The notes below the pieces were generated by a model. It saw only the letters and a list, made by a program, of their open reading frames with translations. It did no database searches and was not told the DNA's origin. The translations under genes were made by a program, and so were the position numbers. Positions 49,160 to 57,933 of a DNA stretch of 64,000 nucleotides are shown here, one piece after another. This DNA is from Escherichia coli (GTDB lineage Bacteria > Pseudomonadota > Gammaproteobacteria > Enterobacterales > Enterobacteriaceae), in contig CP089930.1 of the NCBI GenBank assembly GCA_021307345.1, positions 2,728,001-2,792,000 of the forward strand, read 5' to 3'. How positions within the stretch are numbered: the first letter of the stretch is position 1; the number at the start of each line of letters is the position of its first letter.

Positions 49160-49603
49160 ATGCGGCTTATTGATTATTTTCCAGAATCATCAATCTCAGT
49201 GATACATGCAGCTAAAGAATGGCAGGAGGCTATTGATTTTTCGATGGCATCATTATTAACAAAAAATTATATCAACGAGAATTACATTCAGGCTATTAAA
49301 GATTCCACCATTAACAACGGATCTTATTATATTCTCGCAGCAGGCGTAGCAATGCCTCATGCGCGACCAGAATGTGGGGCGCTCAAAACCGGAATGTCTT
49401 TGACGTTACTTAAACAAGGTGTTTATTTTCCTGGGAATGACGAACCGATTAAATTACTCATCGGGCTTTCTGCTGCCGATGCCGATTCGCACATTGGCGC
49501 TATTCAGGCGTTAAGTGAACTACTGTGCGAAGAAGAAATACTTGAACAACTCTTAACAGCATCATCAGAAAAACAATTAGCGGACATTATCAGCCGCGAA
49601 TAA
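49160..49603 (+). CDS. cmtB: CmtB, mannitol-type PTS EIIA component
   Basis: A 147-residue EIIA of the mannitol/fructose class. The phosphorylated His is His67 in AMPHARPE. It passes phosphate from HPr to CmtA. This pair was called the cryptic mannitol PTS in K-12; the real substrate is not settled. First gene of the cmtBA-yggPFDC operon. Confidence 0.95.
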   Translation: MRLIDYFPESSISVIHAAKEWQEAIDFSMASLLTKNYINENYIQAIKDSTINNGSYYILAAGVAMPHARPECGALKTGMSLTLLKQGVYFPGNDEPIKLLIGLSAADADSHIGAIQALSELLCEEEILEQLLTASSEKQLADIISRE

Positions 49604-49630
49604 TAACTCTCTCCTCTACAGGATAATATT

Positions 49631-51019
49631 ATGGAAAACAAGTCTGCTCGTGCAAAGGTTCAGGCTTTTGGGGGCTTTTTGACCGCTATGGTCATTCCCA
49701 ATATCGGTGCTTTTATTGCCTGGGGTTTTATTACTGCATTATTTATTCCTACCGGCTGGCTGCCTAACGAACATTTCGCCAAAATTGTCGGCCCAATGAT
49801 TACCTATTTATTACCGGTGATGATTGGTTCTACCGGTGGTCACCTGGTCGGCGGTAAACGCGGTGCGGTGATGGGGGGAATAGGGACGATTGGCGTAATT
49901 GTGGGTGCTGAAATCCCCATGTTCCTGGGTTCGATGATTATGGGACCGCTTGGCGGCCTGATGATTAAATATATCGATAAGGCACTGGAAAAACGCATCC
50001 CCGCTGGTTTTGAGATGGTTATCAATAACTTCTCATTAGGTATCGCCGGGATGGCTCTCTGCCTGCTAGGTTTTGAAGTTATCGGTCCAGCGGTGTTAAT
50101 TGCCAATACTTTCGTCAAAGAGTGTATTGAGGCGCTGGTACATGCGGGATATCTGCCTCTGCTGTCTGTTATCAATGAACCTGCGAAAGTGCTTTTCCTC
50201 AATAACGCGATAGATCAGGGCGTCTATTACCCGTTGGGGATGCAACAGGCTTCGGTTAACGGCAAATCCATCTTCTTTATGGTGGCGTCGAATCCGGGGC
50301 CTGGCTTAGGACTGCTGCTGGCGTTTACCTTGTTTGGTAAAGGGATGAGTAAACGTTCTGCGCCTGGTGCGATGATTATTCACTTCCTCGGTGGCATCCA
50401 CGAACTGTATTTCCCGTATGTGCTGATGAAGCCGCTGACCATTATCGCCATGATTGCGGGCGGTATGTCTGGAACCTGGATGTTTAATTTGCTGGACGGT
50501 GGTCTGGTGGCAGGCCCAAGTCCGGGGTCTATCTTTGCCTACCTGGCACTGACGCCGAAAGGTTCGTTCCTGGCGACAATCGCCGGTGTTACGCTCGGTA
50601 CTCTGGTGTCCTTTGCCATCACTTCCCTGATACTGAAGATGGAAAAAATGGTGGAAACGGAGAGCGAAGATGAGTTTGCTCAGTCAGCCAATGCGGTTAA
50701 AGCGATGAAACAAGAAGGTGCATTCTCGTTATGCCGGGTTAAGCGTATTGCCTTTGTTTGCGATGCGGGGATGGGCTCCAGCGCGATGGGCGCAACCACC
50801 TTCCGTAAGCGCCTGGAAAAAGCGGGGCTGGCAATAGAAGTAAAACATTACGCGATAGAAAACGTGCCTGCGGATGCCGATATTGTGGTCACACACGCCA
50901 GTCTGGAAGGGCGCGTGAAACGTGTGACGGACAAACCACTGATATTGATTAATAACTACATTGGTGATCCAAAACTCGACACCTTATTTAATCAATTAAC
51001 CGCCGAACATAAACACTGA
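49631..51019 (+). CDS. cmtA: CmtA, mannitol-type PTS EIIBC component
   Basis: A 462-residue PTS permease with an N-terminal EIIC domain of about eight helices (including the GGIHELYFPYV motif) and a C-terminal EIIB domain whose phosphorylated Cys is Cys377 in FVCDAGMGSSAMGA. It lacks the fused EIIA found in MtlA; that job falls to CmtB. It imports and phosphorylates a hexitol-like sugar. Confidence 0.95.
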   Translation: MENKSARAKVQAFGGFLTAMVIPNIGAFIAWGFITALFIPTGWLPNEHFAKIVGPMITYLLPVMIGSTGGHLVGGKRGAVMGGIGTIGVIVGAEIPMFLGSMIMGPLGGLMIKYIDKALEKRIPAGFEMVINNFSLGIAGMALCLLGFEVIGPAVLIANTFVKECIEALVHAGYLPLLSVINEPAKVLFLNNAIDQGVYYPLGMQQASVNGKSIFFMVASNPGPGLGLLLAFTLFGKGMSKRSAPGAMIIHFLGGIHELYFPYVLMKPLTIIAMIAGGMSGTWMFNLLDGGLVAGPSPGSIFAYLALTPKGSFLATIAGVTLGTLVSFAITSLILKMEKMVETESEDEFAQSANAVKAMKQEGAFSLCRVKRIAFVCDAGMGSSAMGATTFRKRLEKAGLAIEVKHYAIENVPADADIVVTHASLEGRVKRVTDKPLILINNYIGDPKLDTLFNQLTAEHKH

Positions 51020-51033
51020 TTACAGAGATAAAA

Positions 51034-52311
51034 ATGAAAACCAAAGTTGCTGCTATTTATGGCAAGCGGGACGTCCGTCTGCGCGAATTTGAACTGCCCG
51101 AAATTACCGATAATGAACTGTTAGTGAGTGTAATTTCTGACAGCGTCTGTTTATCGACCTGGAAAGCGGCGTTACTCGGTAGTGAACATAAACGCGTACC
51201 CGACGATTTAGAAAATCATCCGGTCATTACCGGGCATGAATGTGCCGGGGTTATTGTCGAAGTGGGTAAAAATCTCACTGGCAAATATAAAAAAGGCCAG
51301 CGTTTTGTATTGCAACCGGCAATGGGATTACCCAGTGGATATTCAGCCGGATACAGCTACGAATATTTCGGCGGTAATGCCACCTATATGATTATTCCCG
51401 AAATCGCCATTAACCTGGGCTGTGTATTACCTTATCACGGTTCTTATTTTGCTGCGGCGTCGCTCGCGGAGCCGATGTGTTGCATAATTGGCGCTTATCA
51501 TGCCAATTATCACACCACGCAATATGTTTATGAGCACCGCATGGGCGTCAAACCTGGCGGCAATATTGCGCTGCTGGCCTGTGCTGGCCCGATGGGAATT
51601 GGCGCTATCGATTACGCCATTAACGGCGGCATACAACCGTCGCGGGTAGTGGTGGTCGATATCGACGAAAAACGCCTGGCACAGGTGCAGAAGTTGCTGC
51701 CGGTAGAACTGGCGGCCAGTAAAGGCATTGAGCTGGTGTATGTGAATACCAAAGGGATGAGCGATCCAGTCCAGACGCTGCGGACGCTGACAGGAGATGC
51801 CGGGTTCGATGACGTGTTTGTCTATGCAGCGGTGCCTTCGGTCGTTGAGATGGCTGATGAGTTGCTGGCAGAAGACGGCTGCCTGAACTTCTTTGCCGGC
51901 CCGACGGATAAAAACTTCAAAGTGCCGTTTAACTTCTACAACGTCCATTACAACAGCACGCACGTCGTCGGTACATCTGGCGGTTCAACGGACGACATGA
52001 AAGAGGCGATTGCCCTTAGCGCCACGGGGCAGTTGCAACCGTCGTTTATGGTGACCCATATTGGTGGGCTGGATGCGGTGCCAGAAACCGTGCTCAATCT
52101 GCCGGATATCCCCGGCGGTAAAAAACTCATTTATAACGGCGTCACCATGCCGCTCACTGCCATTGCCGATTTTGCCGAAAAAGGCAAAACCGATCCGCTG
52201 TTTAAAGAGCTGGCGCGGCTGGTTGAGGAAACGCACGGCATCTGGAATGAACAGGCCGAGAAATATCTGCTGGCGCAATTTGGCGTTGATATCGGGGAGG
52301 CCGCGCAATGA
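51034..52311 (+). CDS. yggP: YggP, zinc-type alcohol dehydrogenase family
   Basis: A 425-residue medium-chain dehydrogenase with GHECAGVIVEVG and a Rossmann region (ACAGPMGIGAIDYA, then VVVDIDEKR). It probably oxidises the sugar phosphate delivered by CmtBA. Its stop overlaps the yggF start (ATGATG). Confidence 0.92.
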   Translation: MKTKVAAIYGKRDVRLREFELPEITDNELLVSVISDSVCLSTWKAALLGSEHKRVPDDLENHPVITGHECAGVIVEVGKNLTGKYKKGQRFVLQPAMGLPSGYSAGYSYEYFGGNATYMIIPEIAINLGCVLPYHGSYFAAASLAEPMCCIIGAYHANYHTTQYVYEHRMGVKPGGNIALLACAGPMGIGAIDYAINGGIQPSRVVVVDIDEKRLAQVQKLLPVELAASKGIELVYVNTKGMSDPVQTLRTLTGDAGFDDVFVYAAVPSVVEMADELLAEDGCLNFFAGPTDKNFKVPFNFYNVHYNSTHVVGTSGGSTDDMKEAIALSATGQLQPSFMVTHIGGLDAVPETVLNLPDIPGGKKLIYNGVTMPLTAIADFAEKGKTDPLFKELARLVEETHGIWNEQAEKYLLAQFGVDIGEAAQ

Positions 52312-53273
52312 TGTCCCTGGCGTGGCCATTATTTCGCGTTACGGAACAGGCAGCGTTGGCTGCCTGGCCGCAAACCGGATGTGGCGATAAAAATAAAATT
52401 GATGGCCTGGCGGTCACTGCGATGCGCCAGGCATTAAACGACGTCGCTTTTCGTGGGCGAGTGGTTATCGGCGAGGGGGAAATTGACCATGCGCCGATGC
52501 TGTGGATTGGCGAAGAGGTGGGCAAAGGCGATGAGCCAGAAGTCGATATCGCGGTTGACCCGATTGAAGGCACGCGGATGGTGGCGATGGGGCAGAGCAA
52601 TGCGCTGGCGGTCATGGCCTTCGCCCCACGAGACAGCTTGCTTCACGCGCCCGATATGTATATGAAAAAACTGGTCGTTAATCGACTGGCTGCCGGGGCA
52701 ATCGATCTGTCTTTGCCCCTTACAGAAAACTTGCGCAATGTGGCGAAAGCGTTAGGTAAACCACTGGATCGGTTACGTATGGTTACGCTTGATAAACCGC
52801 GCCTGAGTGCCGCGATTGAGGAAGCGACGCAGCTTGGCGTGAAGGTTTTTGCTCTGCCGGATGGCGATGTCGCCGCCAGTGTACTGACCTGCTGGCAGGA
52901 TAATCCTTACGACGTGATGTACACCATCGGCGGCGCGCCGGAAGGCGTTATCTCTGCCTGTGCTGTTAAAGCGTTAGGCGGGGATATGCAGGCGGAATTA
53001 ATCGATTTTTGCCAGGCCAAAGGTGACTACACAGAAAATCGGCAAATTGCAGAGCAGGAGCGCAAGCGTTGTAAGGAAATGGGGGTTGACGTTAACCGTG
53101 TGTACTCACTCGACGAACTGGTGAGGGGGAAAGATATCCTCTTTAGCGCCACAGGCGTCACGGGCGGAGAGCTGGTGAACGGTATACAACAGACGGCGAA
53201 TGGAGTGCGGACGCAGACATTACTGATCGGCGGCGCGGACCAAACGTGTAATATAATTGATTCCCTGCATTGA
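52308..53273 (+). CDS. yggF: YggF, class II fructose-1,6-bisphosphatase-like
   Basis: A 321-residue GlpX-type phosphatase with GEGEIDHAPMLWIGEEVG, DPIEGTRM and GGAPEGVISA metal/phosphate motifs. It hydrolyses fructose 1,6-bisphosphate in K-12 tests as I recall; here it may dephosphorylate an operon intermediate. Translationally coupled to yggP. Confidence 0.94.
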   Translation: MMSLAWPLFRVTEQAALAAWPQTGCGDKNKIDGLAVTAMRQALNDVAFRGRVVIGEGEIDHAPMLWIGEEVGKGDEPEVDIAVDPIEGTRMVAMGQSNALAVMAFAPRDSLLHAPDMYMKKLVVNRLAAGAIDLSLPLTENLRNVAKALGKPLDRLRMVTLDKPRLSAAIEEATQLGVKVFALPDGDVAASVLTCWQDNPYDVMYTIGGAPEGVISACAVKALGGDMQAELIDFCQAKGDYTENRQIAEQERKRCKEMGVDVNRVYSLDELVRGKDILFSATGVTGGELVNGIQQTANGVRTQTLLIGGADQTCNIIDSLH

Positions 53274-53294
53274 TGGTGATCTATCGGAAGACGA

Positions 53295-53804
53295 ATGGCG
53301 ACGCTGACAGAAGATGATGTGCTTGAGCAACTGGACGCACAGGACAATTTATATTCATTTATGAAAACTGCGCATTCTATTTTGCTCCAGGGAATACGCC
53401 AGTTTCTGCCGTCGCTATTTGTCGATAACGATGAAGAGATCGTCGAATATGCAGTGAAACCGTTACTCGCCCAAAGCGGCCCGCTTGACGATATTGATGT
53501 TGCGCTGCGTTTGATTTATGCGCTGGGGAAAATGGATAAATGGCTGTACGCCGATATCACGCATTTTTCCCAGTTCTGGCATTACCTGAACGAACAGGAT
53601 GAAACGCCCGGATTTACCGATGACATGACCTGGGATTTTATCAGCAACGTCAATAGCATAACCCGCAATGCGACGCTCTATGACGCGTTGAAAGCGATGA
53701 AGTTCGCCGATTTCGCCGTCTGGTCAGAGGTGCGTTTTAGCGGGATGGTCAAAACGGCGCTGACGCTGGCAGTAACGACCACCTTAAAGGAATTAACGCC
53801 GTGA
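53295..53804 (+). CDS. yggD: YggD (FumE), MtlR-family protein
   Basis: A 169-residue helical protein of the MtlR family (YGLGKMDKWLY-like ALGKMDKWLYADI). MtlR represses the mannitol operon; K-12 YggD has also been reported to have fumarase activity (FumE). Position in the operon suits a regulator. Its stop overlaps the yggC start. Confidence 0.88.
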   Translation: MATLTEDDVLEQLDAQDNLYSFMKTAHSILLQGIRQFLPSLFVDNDEEIVEYAVKPLLAQSGPLDDIDVALRLIYALGKMDKWLYADITHFSQFWHYLNEQDETPGFTDDMTWDFISNVNSITRNATLYDALKAMKFADFAVWSEVRFSGMVKTALTLAVTTTLKELTP

Positions 53805-54514
53805 AAATTGAATTAACGGTGAATGGGCTGAAGGTACAGGCGCAGTACCATGATGATGAGATAAAAAATGTACATAAACCGTTGCTGCGCATGTTGGCGG
53901 CCTTACAGACGGTAAATCCACAGCGGCGTGCGGTGGTATTTCTTTGCGCTCCGCCGGGGACGGGTAAATCTACCCTAACCACCTTCTGGGAATATCTCGC
54001 GCAACAAGACCCGGAACTACCCGCTATTCAGACGCTCCCGATGGATGGTTTTCACCATTACAACATCTGGCTGGATGAGCATCAGCTTCGCTCTTATAAA
54101 GGCGCACCGCAGACGTTCGACGTGGCGAAACTGGCGGAAAATCTGCGCCGGGCAGTGGAAGGGGATTGTACGTGGCCGCAGTACGATCGACAAAAGCATG
54201 ATCCCATAGAAGATGCATTACACGTTACTGCACCGATCATTATCGTAGAAGGAAATTGGCTGTTATTGGATGACGAGAAATGGCGCATACTTGCGCAATT
54301 TTGTGATTTCTCGATCTTTATCAACGCGCCCGCAGCTGCGTTACGGGAACGGCTGGTGGGGCGCAAGCTGGCGGGAGGGTTATCGCTGGCAGACGCTGAA
54401 GCCTTTTATGAACGTACCGACGGCCCAAATGTTCGCCGGGTGCTTGAACAGAGTCTGCCCGCAAATTTGACCTTAATGATGACGGCTAGCGGCGAATATC
54501 GTCTGGCAGATTGA
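53801..54514 (+). CDS. yggC: YggC, P-loop sugar/uridine-kinase-like protein
   Basis: A 237-residue kinase of the PanK/uridine-kinase fold with Walker A in CAPPGTGKST (about residues 49-58) and PMDGFHHYN. The substrate is unknown but is probably a sugar or sugar phosphate from the operon. Its 3' end overlaps the convergent ECF ATPase gene by 29 bp. Confidence 0.9.
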   Translation: MKIELTVNGLKVQAQYHDDEIKNVHKPLLRMLAALQTVNPQRRAVVFLCAPPGTGKSTLTTFWEYLAQQDPELPAIQTLPMDGFHHYNIWLDEHQLRSYKGAPQTFDVAKLAENLRRAVEGDCTWPQYDRQKHDPIEDALHVTAPIIIVEGNWLLLDDEKWRILAQFCDFSIFINAPAAALRERLVGRKLAGGLSLADAEAFYERTDGPNVRRVLEQSLPANLTLMMTASGEYRLAD

Positions 54515-55163
54515 CCTCTTTCACAGTGCCGTCTTCCAGACGGATAACACGGGAAAAATGACGCCGGGTAAATGCGGCGTCATGACTGATTGCCACGACA
54601 CTCGCGCCTCGTTGGCGGCATTTTTCCAGCCAGCACTCAAACACGCTCAGCCAGTTTTCGTCAAAATCCCGACTGGGTTCATCCAGCAACAACAGTGACG
54701 GGGCGAGAGCTTCCAGACTGGCGACGGCGACCATCCGTCGCTGTGCGCTATGCAGGTCTAACGGATGCGCGCTGGCAACGTCTGCTAACTGACAACATTG
54801 CAGGGCGTATTCGGTGCGTTTTGCGATGTCTGCGGGTGAGAATTTTTGTAATTTCAGACCAAAGGCGACCTCTTCGGCGACGGTGCTATGAAACAACTGG
54901 TTTTCCGCTTCCTGAAACAGTACGCCAATTTTTGCCGCGCGCTGGCGGTTCTTAAGCGTATGTAATGCCTGTTGTTGCAATATTACTGTACCGGAAGATG
55001 GGGGAAGAAGACCCGCCATGATGCGTAACAGTGTCGATTTTCCCGCGCCGTTGTCGCCGGTCAGCGCCAGCCATTCACCTTGTTTAAGTTGCAGCGAAAT
55101 GTCGCAAAGACAATCTGTTGCCGCGCCAGGCCAGCGATAAGTCACCTGATTTAACGTTAACAT
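54486..55163 (-). CDS. ECF importer ATPase 2 (degenerate signature)
   Basis: A 225-residue ABC ATPase with Walker A GDNGAGKST and Walker B LLLLDEPSRDFDE, but the usual LSGGQ signature is replaced by LDLHSAQRR. In ABC dimers this often means one ATP site is inactive. It forms a heterodimer with the next ATPase in an ECF importer. Last gene of the minus-strand operon. Confidence 0.85.
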   Translation of the reverse strand: MLTLNQVTYRWPGAATDCLCDISLQLKQGEWLALTGDNGAGKSTLLRIMAGLLPPSSGTVILQQQALHTLKNRQRAAKIGVLFQEAENQLFHSTVAEEVAFGLKLQKFSPADIAKRTEYALQCCQLADVASAHPLDLHSAQRRMVAVASLEALAPSLLLLDEPSRDFDENWLSVFECWLEKCRQRGASVVAISHDAAFTRRHFSRVIRLEDGTVKEVNLPDDIRR

Positions 55164-55840
55164 AATGGCTGGAGTACTCCGTCATGTAACCACCAGGAAT
55201 GCTGGCAATAGTTCAGAAAAGGTGTGGGATGACGTTCAAACAGAATAACCAGCGAACCGCATTTCATCGCCCAGTGCTGCAAACGCTGCAACAGAATTTC
55301 GCTGGCTTGTGATGTCAGGCGGCTAAAGGCTTCATCAAGAATTAATAGTTTTGGTTGCATAGCGATGGCACAGGCGATAACCACGCGTTGGGTTTCTCCA
55401 CCGGAGAGTGTTGCCGGATGGCGATGACGCAACGGCTGGCACTCGGTCAGGGTCAGGGCAGCGTCAATGCGCGCCATAACCTTTGCTTCATCAAGACACA
55501 GATTTTCTGGCCCAAAGGCAACCTCTTCTTCCACGCTAAAGGTACAGCCGGAAAGCTGCAAATAGGGAGATTGCTGGACGAGTTGAATGGTAGCGGCTTG
55601 TTCGCTTAGCGAGAGTTGCCCAATGGGCGTATTGAGGAGCATTCCCGTGCCAGCGATGTCACCCGGCAGGAAGTCCGGATACCAACCCGCCATCAGTTGC
55701 GCCAGCGTGCTTTTGCCGCTGCCGTTGTCTCCAAAGATGGCGACCATCCCCGGGTTGTCATAGTGAAAGTCATAACAGAATGGAGAGTGCGTTGAGTGCG
55801 TCGGGCAATAGCGAAACTGTTCTAACGTAACCATAGCCAC
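55157..55840 (-). CDS. ECF importer ATPase 1
   Basis: A 227-residue ABC ATPase with Walker A GDNGSGKST, a normal signature LSGGETQR and Walker B LLILDEAFSRL. It overlaps the preceding EcfT gene by 19 bp and the following ATPase by 7 bp. MAMV or MV are both possible starts. Confidence 0.86.
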   Translation of the reverse strand: MAMVTLEQFRYCPTHSTHSPFCYDFHYDNPGMVAIFGDNGSGKSTLAQLMAGWYPDFLPGDIAGTGMLLNTPIGQLSLSEQAATIQLVQQSPYLQLSGCTFSVEEEVAFGPENLCLDEAKVMARIDAALTLTECQPLRHRHPATLSGGETQRVVIACAIAMQPKLLILDEAFSRLTSQASEILLQRLQHWAMKCGSLVILFERHPTPFLNYCQHSWWLHDGVLQPLC

Positions 55841-56529
55841 ACTCCCGGTTCTGCCAGCATCAGCAATATCATGGTGTAACGAGCCACTTTTTGTAATTTA
55901 CTGTCAGGTGGTGCCCATAGCGTAGTGCGCCGGTTATGTAAGCGAAATGCCCGCATATCCAGCGCCGCACCACGGATCGCCAGATCGTTAAGCGCATTAT
56001 GGGTTAATGGTATGATTAACGCCGGCATCGCACATAAGCGTTGATACCAGCTTTCATCCAGCGGCACGCCACGCGCACGCTGTGCTTCATGAATAATCGC
56101 TAATTGCCGTTTTAACTGCTCAACGACCAGCAGCGATCCGGCAAACAGATAAGCGACGCCCGGCGGCAGGCGAGAAGCAAACAAAGCGCGGATAAATCGT
56201 TGCACGGGGACGTACTGCATCCACAACTGCGAAGTGGAAACAATCGCCAGAATGCGCAGCCAGAGCGTAATAGCAAATGCCCAACGTTCTGGATTGCGCG
56301 GTGTTCCGCTTATCCATTCTGTCAGCCAGCCACCGTGCACCAGCCACAGGCCGCCCCCCAGCGAAAACATCAGCCAGGCGACATATTTTGCTCGCCACCG
56401 CGTGGCCTTTAACGCAATAAGGCAGAGAAAGGTCGCCGCGCTATAGACTGGCAAAATGGTCTGCGCGGGCAGGATTAGCGTGGTGCAGGCTGCCAGCGCC
56501 CACAGCGTTAATGAGGTAAACGGATGCAT
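55822..56529 (-). CDS. ECF importer transmembrane component (EcfT-like)
   Basis: A 235-residue membrane protein with about five helices. Two Ala-Arg-Gly-type coupling motifs are visible (RARGVPL and AIRGAAL), the EcfT signature that contacts the ATPases. Its start abuts the EcfS stop. Confidence 0.82.
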   Translation of the reverse strand: MHPFTSLTLWALAACTTLILPAQTILPVYSAATFLCLIALKATRWRAKYVAWLMFSLGGGLWLVHGGWLTEWISGTPRNPERWAFAITLWLRILAIVSTSQLWMQYVPVQRFIRALFASRLPPGVAYLFAGSLLVVEQLKRQLAIIHEAQRARGVPLDESWYQRLCAMPALIIPLTHNALNDLAIRGAALDMRAFRLHNRRTTLWAPPDSKLQKVARYTMILLMLAEPGVWLWLR

Positions 56530-57108
56530 TTAGCGCACGGCAGCCATTGCCGGAAAATGACGCGTGGTGCGAATCGGCAGCTGGCGCAGTAAAAGCCAGA
56601 CAATCACCGCTGTAAGAATTTTATCGACCAGGTTTGCGCCTATCACCGTAATCGCCACCGACTCCACCAGGTTTTGCCCCATAGAGTGCATCCAGGCAAC
56701 GAACAAATCAGCTCCGCTACCGGTGACACCGCCGAACAGCGCAGTACGCAGCGGTACAGCAACGACTGTGACCGCAAGCGTAATAATCACGCCGCTGACA
56801 ACGACTTTCGGCAGGGTGCGAAACCAACCCGCTCGCGCCAGCCAACCGGCGACCAGGCCGATGACCATCGCGACGGGCGCAAATGCGGCGGCGATCGGGT
56901 CGGTCAGCAATCCCCAGAGTAAATTGGTCAGTAAGCCGGTCAGCATCCCGATCACCGGACCAAGCAGTGCCGCGCTAATAAGTGTGCCGATGGAGTCGAG
57001 AAATATAGGTAATTTGACCATGCTGGCCAGTTGCCCGCCGATCATATTGATAGCGATAGAGATAACGATCAGCACCAGGGCCTGGCTGGAAAAGCGGCGA
57101 CGCGCCAT
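56530..57108 (-). CDS. ECF importer substrate-binding S component
   Basis: A 192-residue membrane protein with about six hydrophobic segments, the expected size for an ECF S component. Start MARRRFSSQ (ATG 57106-57108) has GAGAGG upstream; a longer frame would run into the DUF296 gene. The substrate cannot be read from the sequence. ECF importers take up vitamins and metals, and are uncommon in gammaproteobacteria. Confidence 0.8.
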   Translation of the reverse strand: MARRRFSSQALVLIVISIAINMIGGQLASMVKLPIFLDSIGTLISAALLGPVIGMLTGLLTNLLWGLLTDPIAAAFAPVAMVIGLVAGWLARAGWFRTLPKVVVSGVIITLAVTVVAVPLRTALFGGVTGSGADLFVAWMHSMGQNLVESVAITVIGANLVDKILTAVIVWLLLRQLPIRTTRHFPAMAAVR

Positions 57109-57130
57109 AAGAAAACCTCTCTGAAAATAG

Positions 57131-57562
57131 TTATTTAATGGGGGAAATATGCAACTCATCGTAACCAGAAAGCGCGCAAGGCTGGCGGCTAAACGCCAGT
57201 TCCTCAAGGCAGCCGATCACCAGTTCAAGCGTGGTGCGCACGGTACAGCCGGGCATCATATGACCGCCGAGCATCGCTCCGTGTTGGTCGGAAACGCAGA
57301 GATGAAGATGTTCGCCTGTCTGTTCCAGCGTGCCGTTCAGTGCGATGACTTCAAACTTACCGCTTAGAAGGGGGGTGTTTTCTTGCCCGGCATAGCGCAA
57401 AGCGACATCAGTCAGGCTGCCGGTACAACCTGCAATCCACGCGGCGTGGAGTTGTTGTTGCTGCGTGAAGGCGCGCAATTGGGAGAGAACTTCCTGCCCG
57501 GGGAGCAGGCGCAGCGCGTAAAAGCGTGCGGAGGAAGAATATGGGTAGGGCAATGTCATCAT
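57131..57562 (-). CDS. PPC/DUF296-domain protein heading the ECF operon
   Basis: A 143-residue PPC (DUF296) protein with the family motif HLHLCVSDQHGAMLGGHMMPG. Such proteins are often called DNA-binding, but the bacterial members may bind small ligands. The start has CGGAGT upstream. It could sense the imported compound or control the operon. Confidence 0.8.
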   Translation of the reverse strand: MMTLPYPYSSSARFYALRLLPGQEVLSQLRAFTQQQQLHAAWIAGCTGSLTDVALRYAGQENTPLLSGKFEVIALNGTLEQTGEHLHLCVSDQHGAMLGGHMMPGCTVRTTLELVIGCLEELAFSRQPCALSGYDELHISPIK

Positions 57563-57609
57563 TGGAGTACTCCGAAACTCGGACGTATTGCGGATAATAT
57601 CGACGCTGC

Positions 57610-57706
57610 ATCAGTCATATTCTGATATAAGTCAGGGTTTGTGACGGCACAACGAAAAGATTTTGCTACGCTTATTCGTGATTCTGCAAAGTGGAATAAA
57701 TTCCAC
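57610..57706. promoter_or_regulatory. Palindrome cluster between ECF operon and epd
   Basis: Three inverted repeats occur: ATCAG-N7-CTGAT (57610-57626), TTGTG-N4-CACAA (57639-57652) and GTGGAA-TAAA-TTCCAC (57691-57706). They may be operator sites for the ECF operon or epd; no regulator can be assigned. Confidence 0.5.
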
Positions 57707-57796
57707 AGGGGCGGGGCTGAAAACGTGACGTAAGTCAGATAATTGTCTTCTTTGACTGGACAATCATTCCTTTTATTCCACGTTTCGCTTATCCTA

Positions 57797-57813
57797 GCTG
57801 AAGCGTTTCAGTC
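57797..57813. promoter_or_regulatory. Cra site upstream of epd
   Basis: GCTGAAGCGTTTCAGTC contains the Cra core TGAAGCGTTTCA. Cra is known to repress epd-pgk-fba in K-12. Confidence 0.75.
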
Positions 57814-57933
57814 GATTAAATGTTCGACAATTAACCAATCAGTCGCAGTTTGCGACAGGTAAGGTTTCCCCGGACGATTTGCTGGATTACTCTGTCTGGC
57901 AAATTTGCTCAGGGAAAACCTTGCAGGAGATCT

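Noticed and set aside
55171-57573. Palindrome GGAGTACTCC at 55171-55180 and 57564-57573
   Set aside because: The first copy is inside a coding end and the second contains the ribosome site of the DUF296 gene; probably chance, though both flank the ECF operon.
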